This document shows positions 1-5,094 of a stretch of 8,464 bases of DNA, in pieces. The translations under genes were made by a program, and so were the position numbers. Below the pieces are notes generated by a model. It was not told the origin of the DNA. It ran no database searches and saw nothing but the letters and a program-made list of their open reading frames with translations. The first letter of the stretch is position 1. Each line of letters begins with the position of its first letter. This stretch comes from Actinomycetota bacterium. GTDB lineage: Bacteria; Actinomycetota; Acidimicrobiia; Acidimicrobiales; CADCSY01. The DNA is taken from positions 1-8,464 of the forward strand of contig JAHWJR010000053.1 in NCBI GenBank assembly GCA_019348335.1. The letters run 5' to 3'.

Positions 1-39
1 CTCCCGCCGTAGGGAGCGATACGTCACCCGATCGCTCAT
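1..39 (-). CDS. Possible start of a divergent gene, truncated by the window edge
   Basis: On the minus strand an ATG at 39-37 opens 13 codons without a stop to the window edge, reading MSDRVTYRSLRRE. A gene divergent from metG would be plausible here. However, 13 codons prove little, no Shine-Dalgarno sequence precedes the ATG, no clear TAnnnT box sits at leaderless spacing, and the codons overlap an inverted repeat. I do not recognise the peptide and assign no function. Confidence 0.2.
   Translation of the reverse strand, partial: MSDRVTYRSLRRE
14..37. repeat. 7-bp inverted repeat upstream of metG
   Basis: GAGCGAT (14-20) and ATCGCTC (31-37) are perfect inverted repeats separated by 10 nt. 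No T-run follows on either strand, so it is not a standard intrinsic terminator. It could be an operator, part of a terminator for a gene to the left, or chance. Nothing else in 40-125 stands out. Confidence 0.3.
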
Positions 40-125
40 GTAGAGGTCAACGGGTCTGCGGCCCCGGGTATTCCGGTCGGCACCCAGCCCGTCGAAACCA
101 ATCGTGGCCCCACGCAGCCCCTCGG

Positions 126-131
126 TACATT
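126..131 (+). promoter_or_regulatory. Probable -10 box of metG (leaderless)
   Basis: TACATT lies exactly 6 nt before the metG GTG at 138. That spacing places the transcription start on or next to the start codon, giving a leaderless mRNA. No purine-rich ribosome binding site precedes the GTG, which agrees. I see no convincing -35 hexamer 16-19 nt upstream. Confidence 0.5.
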
Positions 132-137
132 GGCGCC

Positions 138-1649
138 GTGCCCCGTCCGTTCTACCTGACCACGCCCATCTACTACGTCAATGACGCCCCTCACATCGGC
201 CACGCCTACACCACGGTGGCCGGCGACGCCATCTGCCGGTGGCACCGACTCCTGGGCGACGACGTGTTCTTCCTCACCGGCACCGACGAGCACGGCCTCA
301 AGGTTGCCCAGGCCGCCGAGGCCAACGGCGTGGAACCCCAGGAATGGACCGACCGCACCAGCGAGCGCTTCATCGGCGCCTGGCGCCAGCTCGGCATCAC
401 CTACGACGACTTCATCCGCACCACCGAGCCCCGCCACCACCGCACGGTGCAGCAGTTCCTCGGCGCCATCTACGACCGTGGTGACATCGAGCTCGGCACC
501 TACGAGGGCTCCTACTGCGTGGCGTGCGAGGACTACTACACCGAGGCCCAGTTGATCGACGGTGCCTGCCCGGTGCACCACCGTCCGGTCACCCGCATGA
601 AGGAGCAGAACTACTTCTTCAAGCTCAGCCGCTACACCGACCGGCTGCTCGAGTGGTACGAGGCCAACCCCGACGCCGTGCGCCCCGCCACCAAGCGCAA
701 CGAGGCGCTGGGGTTCATCAAGCAGGGCCTGGACGACATCTCCATCACCCGGACCTCGTTGCGGTGGGGAGTGCCGGTGCCGTGGGACCCGGGCCACGTC
801 TTCTACGTCTGGTACGACGCCCTGGTCAACTACGTCACCGCCATCGGTTACGGAGACGACGACGCCCGCTTCCAGCGCTGGTGGCCGGCGGTGCACCATC
901 TCATCGGCAAGGAGATCCTCCGCTTCCACTGCGTGTGGTGGCCGGCGATGTGCATGGCCGCCGGCATCGAGCCGCCCGGTGAGGTCTTCGTGCACGGCTG
1001 GCTGTTGGTGGGTGGGGAGAAGATGAGCAAGACCCGGCTGAACCACATCGCCCCGGCCGACCTGGTGGCCGACTTCGGCGTCGACGCCTACCGCTACCAC
1101 TTCCTGCGCGACGCCGCCTTCGGCCCCGACGGCGACTTCTCCTACGAGGGCATGGTGGCCCGCTACAACGCCGACCTGGCCAACAACCTCGGCAACCTGC
1201 TCAGCCGGGTGGCCACGGTCGTGACCAAGAAGTGCGGCGGCACAGGGCCGGCGCCGCCGGCCGACAGCCCGCTCGCCGCCATCACCGCCGACGCCTACGC
1301 CGCCACGGCGGCGGCCTGGGACCGCCTCGCTCCCCACGAGGCGCTGGAGGCCACGTGGCGCCTCATCCACGAGGCCAACGCCCACCTCGAGGCCGAGGAG
1401 CCGTGGAAGGCCGAACCGGGGCCGGCGGTCGACGCCGTGCTGGGGGCGGCGCTGGAGGTGCTGCGCATCGTCGCCGTGCTCGCCTCTCCGGCGATGCCGG
1501 AGGCGTGCGACGAGGTGTGGCGGCGGCTGGGCCTGCCCGGCAGCCCCACCGACCAGCGACTGCCGGAGGCGGCCACGTGGGGTGGCTATCCCGGCGGCCT
1601 GCCGGTGGAGAAGGGCCCTCCGCTGTTCCCCCGGATGCAGCCCGCCTGA
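138..1649 (+). CDS. metG: Methionyl-tRNA synthetase
   Basis: Class I aminoacyl-tRNA synthetase that charges tRNA-Met with methionine in the cytoplasm, for initiator and elongator tRNAs. The 503-residue protein has the Rossmann catalytic domain with HIGH at residues 19-22 and the KMSKS-type loop KMSKT at 295-299. A zinc knuckle is visible as Cys127-x2-Cys130 and Cys144-x2-His147, the single-zinc form of the MetRS connective domain. The C-terminal helical anticodon-binding domain runs to about residue 490. No Trbp111-like tRNA-binding extension is appended, and the length is normal for actinobacterial MetRS. The GTG start gives the expected N-terminus (PRPFYLTTPIYYVNDAPHIG) and lies 6 nt after a TACATT box, so translation is probably leaderless. 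tatD follows after a 56-nt gap, as in mycobacteria. Confidence 0.97.
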   Translation: MPRPFYLTTPIYYVNDAPHIGHAYTTVAGDAICRWHRLLGDDVFFLTGTDEHGLKVAQAAEANGVEPQEWTDRTSERFIGAWRQLGITYDDFIRTTEPRHHRTVQQFLGAIYDRGDIELGTYEGSYCVACEDYYTEAQLIDGACPVHHRPVTRMKEQNYFFKLSRYTDRLLEWYEANPDAVRPATKRNEALGFIKQGLDDISITRTSLRWGVPVPWDPGHVFYVWYDALVNYVTAIGYGDDDARFQRWWPAVHHLIGKEILRFHCVWWPAMCMAAGIEPPGEVFVHGWLLVGGEKMSKTRLNHIAPADLVADFGVDAYRYHFLRDAAFGPDGDFSYEGMVARYNADLANNLGNLLSRVATVVTKKCGGTGPAPPADSPLAAITADAYAATAAAWDRLAPHEALEATWRLIHEANAHLEAEEPWKAEPGPAVDAVLGAALEVLRIVAVLASPAMPEACDEVWRRLGLPGSPTDQRLPEAATWGGYPGGLPVEKGPPLFPRMQPA

Positions 1650-1705
1650 CCCGCCGGCGCGTGCGACTCGATTCCCTCCTGCGGTCACCGGCGATGATCC
1701 GGCCC

Positions 1706-2452
1706 ATGTGGACCGACACCCACTGCCACCTGCCCGCCGGCGCCGAGGGCGACGAGGCCGTGGTCGAGGCCCGGGCGGCCGGGGTGGAGCGGCTCGTGAC
1801 CGTGGGCACCGACCGGGAGTCGTCGCAGGATGCCATCGAGGTGGCCCGTGGCCACTCCGGGGTGTGGGCGACAGCGGGCCTGCACCCCCACGACGCCTCC
1901 CAGGGCCTGGGGGGGATCGCCGACCTGCTCGACGCGCCCGAGGTCGTCGCTGTGGGTGAGTGCGGCCTCGACTACCACTACGACCACTCGCCCCGGCCCC
2001 GGCAACGGGAGATGTTCGCCGCCCAGGTCGGCCTGGCCCACCAGCGTGACCTCGCCCTGGTCATCCACACCCGGGAGGCATGGGACGACACCTTCGCCGT
2101 CCTTGCCAGCGAAGGCGTCCCGTCCCGCACCGTGTTCCACTGCTTCACCGGTGGCCCGCAGGAGGCCGACCGGGCCCTCGAGCTCGGCGCGGTGCTGAGC
2201 TTCAGTGGCATCGTCACCTTCCGGGGCGCCGAGGACGTCCGCTCGGCGGCGGTCCGCTGCCCGCTCGAGCGACTGGTGGTGGAGACCGACTCCCCCTACC
2301 TCGCCCCCGCTCCCCACCGGGGCAAGCCCAACCGTCCCGCCTGGGTCCCCGTCGTCGGCGCCGCCGTTGCCGCGGCCAAGGGTGTCCCCGTGGAGACCGT
2401 TGCCGAGATGGCCACCGCCACCGCCGGTCGGCTGTTCCGCCTGGTCGGTTAG
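1706..2452 (+). CDS. tatD: TatD family metal-dependent deoxyribonuclease
   Basis: TIM-barrel metallohydrolase of the amidohydrolase superfamily. TatD/YcfH/YabD proteins are Mg-dependent 3'-5' DNA exonucleases implicated in DNA turnover and repair; the exact substrate here is unknown. All family metal ligands are visible: His6 and His8 (DTHCH), Glu85 (GECGLDY), His121 (VIHTRE), His145 (FHCFTG) and Asp195 (ETDSPYLAP). Its 248 residues match the family (about 250-265). ATG 1706 is chosen because homologues begin two or three residues before the DxHxH motif; ATG 1694, giving four extra residues, is the alternative. Neither has a Shine-Dalgarno sequence. A weak GATGAT at 1693-1698, 7 nt before 1706, could serve a leaderless start. 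It lies downstream of metG, probably partly co-transcribed with it. Confidence 0.94.
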   Translation: MWTDTHCHLPAGAEGDEAVVEARAAGVERLVTVGTDRESSQDAIEVARGHSGVWATAGLHPHDASQGLGGIADLLDAPEVVAVGECGLDYHYDHSPRPRQREMFAAQVGLAHQRDLALVIHTREAWDDTFAVLASEGVPSRTVFHCFTGGPQEADRALELGAVLSFSGIVTFRGAEDVRSAAVRCPLERLVVETDSPYLAPAPHRGKPNRPAWVPVVGAAVAAAKGVPVETVAEMATATAGRLFRLVG

Positions 2453-2482
2453 TTGCGATCTGGTTACGGACCGTCCTAGGGT
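2453..2482 (+). promoter_or_regulatory. Probable promoter for the RlpA-like / rsmA / ispE transcript
   Basis: TTGCGA (2453-2458) and TAGGGT (2477-2482) are separated by 18 nt, a reasonable sigma-70-type -35/-10 pair for a GC-rich actinobacterium. It starts immediately after the tatD stop codon in a 57-nt gap. The predicted transcription start is near 2489, leaving a short leader with a G-rich tract before the next coding region. Confidence 0.45.
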
Positions 2483-2495
2483 CCTCGCAGTCAAC

Positions 2496-2509
2496 GGGGG
2501 GGCGGAGAG
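2496..2509 (+). promoter_or_regulatory. Purine-rich ribosome binding site of the RlpA-like gene
   Basis: A run of seven G, one C and then GGAGAG occupies 2496-2509. It is the only strong Shine-Dalgarno-like tract upstream of this gene. It lies far (over 40 nt) from the first conventional start codon, GTG 2552, but directly before CTG 2510 and 5 nt (measured from GGAG) before ACG 2513. This argues that translation begins upstream of 2552. Confidence 0.5.
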
Positions 2510-3274
2510 CTGACGTCTGAACACAGCACGTTCCGGCGCGTCGGGCTCCTGGTGGCCATCGTGGCCACCGTGGTGCTCGTCCCCATGGTCTTCTCGCCGG
2601 CCGGAACCCCGTCTCCGCCCACCGAGGTGTCGGTGGCGGCGGCGTTGCCGGACCACGAGTTGAACCCCGATGACCTCGGCGCCGCCGCCTTCGCCGGTCC
2701 CGACGGGTTCGGCGTCGATGTCGACATCGACGTCGACGTCCCCCCGCCGGAGCCGACCACGACCACCCCGCCACCGGAGACCACCACGACGACGGCCGAG
2801 GTCTCGACCACGACGACGGCGCCGCCGGAGCCGACCACGACGACGACGCCCCCGCCGACCACTGCCACCGAGGCGACCGACGCCGAGGTGGCGACCACGG
2901 CGCACACCCATCCCGAGCCGCCCCCGCCGCCTACCACCACCACGGCGCCGCCGCCGCCCCCGCCGTCGCCGCCCACCACCCACACCCACCCCGCGCCGGC
3001 GCCCGTGCCCGCCGACGACGGCACCTGGTCCCAGGAGGGCCAGGCCAGCTGGTACGACCTTCCCGGGTCCCGTGCCGGGGTCTGTGCCCACCGCACCATC
3101 GCCAAGGGCACGGTGGTGACGGTGACCAACCTCGACACCGGCAAGTCCATCACCTGCACGGTCGACGACCGGGGGCCCTACGCCGACGGCAAGATCATCG
3201 ACTTGTACCGGGACGACTTCGCCCGGCTGGCGCCGCTGTCGCACGGCGTGTTCCCCACCCGCATCACCTGGTGA
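2510..3274 (+). CDS. RlpA-like double-psi beta-barrel cell-wall protein
   Basis: Probable extracytoplasmic, membrane-anchored or secreted protein acting on peptidoglycan. Counting from CTG 2510 (254 residues), the parts are: a basic, hydrophobic signal or anchor (FRRVGLLVAIVATVVLVPMVF, residues 8-28); an acidic VDVDIDVDV stretch near 69-77; a Thr/Pro/Glu linker at about 78-168; and a C-terminal DPBB domain at 177-254. The domain carries GQASWY, the AHRT His194 and the DRGP motif Asp220-Pro223, matching the His/Asp pair described as important in RlpA lytic transglycosylases. Cys192 and Cys216 could form a disulfide. Start: no ATG, GTG or TTG lies in frame between the stop at 2477 and GTG 2552. 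Starting at 2552 would cut off the arginines and part of the hydrophobic segment, so I infer a CTG (2510) or other non-canonical start. It sits between tatD and rsmA, the rpfB position of mycobacteria, and overlaps rsmA by 4 nt. Lytic activity is inferred. Confidence 0.82.
   Translation: MTSEHSTFRRVGLLVAIVATVVLVPMVFSPAGTPSPPTEVSVAAALPDHELNPDDLGAAAFAGPDGFGVDVDIDVDVPPPEPTTTTPPPETTTTTAEVSTTTTAPPEPTTTTTPPPTTATEATDAEVATTAHTHPEPPPPPTTTTAPPPPPPSPPTTHTHPAPAPVPADDGTWSQEGQASWYDLPGSRAGVCAHRTIAKGTVVTVTNLDTGKSITCTVDDRGPYADGKIIDLYRDDFARLAPLSHGVFPTRITW
2744..2899 (+). repeat. In-frame 78-bp tandem repeat in the Thr/Pro linker
   Basis: The 20-mer CCGCCGGAGCCGACCACGAC occurs at 2744-2763 and again at 2822-2841, exactly 78 bp (26 codons) apart. 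Each starts a unit reading PPEPTTTT, then PPP, then a Thr-rich stretch containing AEV. The second unit is imperfect. Further on, the motif HTHP occurs twice (about 2900 and 2980) around a proline tract. This points to linker growth by slippage or unequal exchange. Confidence 0.7.
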
Positions 3275-4104
3275 CGCTGTCGCGCCGGGAGGTCACCGAC
3301 CTCCTGGCCCGGCACGGGCTGCAGCCCCAGCGCTCGCTCAGCCAGAACTTCGTGGTCGACCCCAACACGGTGCGGCGCATCGCCCGCCTCGCCGGCGTGG
3401 GGCCCGGCGACCGGGTCGTCGAGGTGGGCGCCGGCCTGGGCTCGCTGACCCTGGCCCTGCTCGAGACCGGCGCCGAGGTGACGGCGGTCGAGATCGACCG
3501 CCGGCTGCTGCCGGTGCTCGACGAGGTGGTCGTCCCCGCCGGCGCCCGGGTGGTGCACGGTGACGCGCTGCGCCTCGACTGGAGCACGCTGCTCGGCGAG
3601 GAGCCGTGGGTGCTGGTGGCCAACCTGCCCTATCACGTCGCCACTCCGCTGGTCGCCGACCTGCTCGACGAGGTGCCGGCCGTGCAGCGCATGCTGGTGA
3701 TGGTGCAGCGGGAGGTCGGGGAGCGGATGGTCGCCGGGGTGGGCAATCCCGCCTACGGTGCCCTCTCGGTCAAGGTGGCGTACTGGGCCCGGGCGTCGCT
3801 GGCGGGCCGGGTGCCGGCGACGGTGTTCCTGCCCCGGCCCGAGGTGGAGTCGGCCCTCGTGTCCATCGAACGCCGGCCGGCGCCGGCGGTGGATCCCGCC
3901 GAGGTGGGCTTCGACGCGCTGTTCGCCCTGGTGCGGGCCGGCTTCGGCCAGCGTCGCAAGATGCTGCGCCGCTCCCTCGCCGGGCTGGTCGACGCCGAGG
4001 GCTTCGCCTGTGCCGGCGTGCGCCCCGAGGCCCGGGCCGAGGAGCTCGACGTGACCGCCTGGGGCAGGCTTGCGGCGTGCAGCCGACGAGTGTCCCCGGC
4101 GTGA
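3271..4104 (+). CDS. rsmA: 16S rRNA (adenine1518/1519-N6)-dimethyltransferase
   Basis: RsmA (KsgA) uses S-adenosylmethionine to dimethylate the two adjacent adenosines in the helix 45 loop of 16S rRNA, a late 30S maturation checkpoint; its loss gives kasugamycin resistance. The 277-residue protein shows the N-terminal SLSQNF signature (22-27), the SAM-binding motif GAGLGSLT (53-60), the acidic VEID after it, the catalytic NLPY (118-121), and the C-terminal helical part including FGQRRKMLRRSL. Length is typical. The GTG start overlaps the TGA of the RlpA-like gene by 4 nt (GTGA) and has no Shine-Dalgarno sequence, so translation is probably coupled to the upstream gene. It overlaps ispE in the same way. 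Confidence 0.97.
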   Translation: MTLSRREVTDLLARHGLQPQRSLSQNFVVDPNTVRRIARLAGVGPGDRVVEVGAGLGSLTLALLETGAEVTAVEIDRRLLPVLDEVVVPAGARVVHGDALRLDWSTLLGEEPWVLVANLPYHVATPLVADLLDEVPAVQRMLVMVQREVGERMVAGVGNPAYGALSVKVAYWARASLAGRVPATVFLPRPEVESALVSIERRPAPAVDPAEVGFDALFALVRAGFGQRRKMLRRSLAGLVDAEGFACAGVRPEARAEELDVTAWGRLAACSRRVSPA

Positions 4105-4805
4105 CCGTCCTGGCTCCCGCCAAGCTCACCGTGTCGCTGCGGGTGGTCGGGGTGCGCGACGACGGCTACCACGAGATCGACGCCGAGATGGTCACCCTCG
4201 ACCTGGCCGACGAGCTGACCCTCGTCGAGGGCGGTGACGGCCTCGAGGTGGTGGCCGCCGGCAGCGGCCTTTCCGTTCCCACCGGCGACGACAACCTGGT
4301 GCGGCGGGCGCTGGCCGCGGTCGATCGGCGGGCGGCGGTGCGGCTGGTCAAGCGCATCCCCGCCGGCGCCGGCCTGGGCGGCGGTTCGGCCGACGCCGCC
4401 GCCGTCCTGCGCTGGGCCGGCTGCACCGACCCGGCCGTGGCCGCGTCCCTGGGCGCCGACGTGCCGTTCTGCGTGGTGGGAGGGCGGGCCCGGGTCACCG
4501 GCATCGGCGAGGTGGTGCGCCCGCTGCCGCCCGTCGAGCGCACCTACACCCTGGTGGTGCCCCCGTTCGGCGTGCCCACCGCCGAGGTCTACCGGGCGTG
4601 GGACCGGCTCGGCGGCCCCCACGCCGACGGCCCGAACGACCTCGAGCCCGCCGCGCTCGCCGTGGCGCCGGAGCTGGCCGAGTGGCGCGACCGGCTGGCG
4701 GCGGCCACCGGTACCCGGCCGGCGCTGGCCGGCAGCGGATCGGCGTGGTTCGTTCCCGGGTCGTTCCCGGGGCAGGACCGCGTGGTCACCACCACGCAGA
4801 GCTGA
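4101..4805 (+). CDS. ispE: 4-diphosphocytidyl-2-C-methyl-D-erythritol kinase
   Basis: GHMP-family kinase that phosphorylates CDP-methylerythritol with ATP in the non-mevalonate (MEP) isoprenoid pathway. Visible motifs: APAKL with Lys8; DDGYHEI; the glycine-rich ATP loop PAGAGLGGGSADAA from residue 87; GADVPFCV with the expected catalytic Asp120; and the third GHMP motif GSGSAWF near 211-217. At 234 residues it is shorter than the usual 280-310. It lacks several residues between the ATP loop helix and GADVP and most of the helix after GSGSAW, though the end (RVVTTTQS) resembles the usual final strand. I read it as compact rather than broken. The GTG start overlaps the rsmA stop by 4 nt (GTGA). 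GTG 4077 is an alternative, less likely start. Confidence 0.94.
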   Translation: MTVLAPAKLTVSLRVVGVRDDGYHEIDAEMVTLDLADELTLVEGGDGLEVVAAGSGLSVPTGDDNLVRRALAAVDRRAAVRLVKRIPAGAGLGGGSADAAAVLRWAGCTDPAVAASLGADVPFCVVGGRARVTGIGEVVRPLPPVERTYTLVVPPFGVPTAEVYRAWDRLGGPHADGPNDLEPAALAVAPELAEWRDRLAAATGTRPALAGSGSAWFVPGSFPGQDRVVTTTQS

Positions 4806-4816
4806 GAGAGCGCCGG

Positions 4817-4915
4817 CTACTTCTTGGCGCGGCGCTGGAAGCGGGTGCGCTTCAGCATCTTCTTGTGCTTCTTCTTGCGCATGCGCTTTCGGCGCTTCTT
4901 GATCAGCGAGCCCAT
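4817..4915 (-). CDS. Small ribosomal protein, bS22-like (AURKAIP1/COX24 family)
   Basis: A 32-residue, extremely basic peptide starting MGSLIKKRRKRMRKKKHKKM and ending RTRFQRRAKK, coded on the minus strand. It matches the actinobacterial AURKAIP1/COX24-domain proteins (about 33 residues, MGSVIKKRRKRM...KKKHRK... pattern), identified as the extra 30S protein bS22 in mycobacterial ribosomes and related to mitochondrial mS38. It presumably binds rRNA near the decoding centre. A longer in-frame extension to 5107 exists but would run through the tRNA-Gln gene, so the ATG at 4915 is taken. No Shine-Dalgarno sequence precedes it; a TACTCT box ends 9 nt upstream, suggesting a near-leaderless mRNA. 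The gene is tail-to-tail with ispE (11-nt gap) with no visible terminator between, and divergent from tRNA-Gln. It is small enough to be missed by automatic annotation. Confidence 0.88.
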   Translation of the reverse strand: MGSLIKKRRKRMRKKKHKKMLKRTRFQRRAKK

Positions 4916-4924
4916 CTGGCGACG

Positions 4925-4930
4925 AGAGTA
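4925..4930 (-). promoter_or_regulatory. Probable -10 box of the bS22-like gene
   Basis: Read on the minus strand this is TACTCT, with 9 nt between it and the ATG at 4915. The predicted start of transcription is at or 1-3 nt before the start codon. A TTGGCG candidate -35 lies 19 nt upstream, a long spacing. The gap between this gene and tRNA-Gln (67 nt) must hold both divergent promoters. Confidence 0.4.
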
Positions 4931-4964
4931 GCGGCGGCCCCGGGTCCACCGCCAAACGTCGGGA

Positions 4965-4970
4965 TACCCT
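4965..4970 (+). promoter_or_regulatory. Probable -10 box of tRNA-Gln
   Basis: TACCCT, preceded by GGGA, ends 12 nt before the tRNA 5' end, giving a short 5' leader for RNase P to remove. The -35 region is not recognisable. It may also drive glmU, since none of the other candidate boxes precedes glmU. Confidence 0.35.
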
Positions 4971-4982
4971 CGGGCCCACCGG

Positions 4983-5053
4983 TCGGGGGTCGTCCAATGG
5001 CAGGACATCTGGTTTTGGTCCAGAGAATGGGGGTTCGACTCCTCCCCCCCGAG
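4983..5053 (+). tRNA. tRNA-Gln (anticodon TTG)
   Basis: A 71-nt cloverleaf. The acceptor stem TCGGGGG (4983-4989) pairs perfectly with CCCCCGA (5046-5052). The D stem GTCC/GGAC is 4992-4995 with 5003-5006. The anticodon stem TCTGG/CCAGA is 5008-5012 with 5020-5024, around a loop with anticodon TTG at 5015-5017. The T arm is GGGGG/CCTCC around TTCGACT, with one G-U pair. The weak U1-A72 pair and discriminator G73 (5053) are usual tRNA-Gln identity features. The following bases are CCC, so the 3' CCA is not encoded. It lies 41 nt before glmU. Confidence 0.98.
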
Positions 5054-5060
5054 CCCGCTC

Positions 5061-5079
5061 CCGCCGCTCCAGCCGGCGG
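5061..5079 (+). other. GC hairpin between tRNA-Gln and glmU
   Basis: CCGCCG (5061-5066) pairs with CGGCGG (5074-5079) around a 7-nt loop. No U-tract follows, so it is a poor intrinsic terminator. It could shape tRNA 3' processing, stabilise the 5' end of a processed glmU mRNA or attenuate read-through. The glmU ribosome binding site (AAGG, 5087-5090) begins 8 nt later. Confidence 0.4.
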
Positions 5080-5094
5080 TGGTAGCAAGGTCGT

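Noticed and set aside
40..137. A T-box or S-adenosylmethionine/methionine riboswitch before metG
   Set aside because: No conserved T-box sequence or matching stems are visible, and the -10 box position implies almost no leader.
36..1688. A 550-codon open frame on the minus strand opposite metG
   Set aside because: Its translation is Gly/Val/Arg/His-rich with no recognisable motif, as expected from the antisense of GC-rich coding DNA, while the plus strand encodes an unmistakable MetRS.
1582..1959. A plus-strand open frame bridging the metG-tatD junction
   Set aside because: It is Arg/Pro/Gly-rich with no motif and overlaps the metG end and the catalytic start of tatD in another frame.
2713..2732. 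A perfect 20-bp palindrome centred at 2722/2723
   Set aside because: It falls within codons for alternating Val/Asp/Ile (GTC/GAC/GAT/ATC), which makes such palindromes by itself. An operator inside the coding region is not otherwise supported.
1685..3244. A 519-codon minus-strand open frame opposite tatD and the RlpA-like gene
   Set aside because: It is low-complexity Gly/Arg sequence produced by the complement of the Thr/Pro linker and of tatD codons, with no domain signature.
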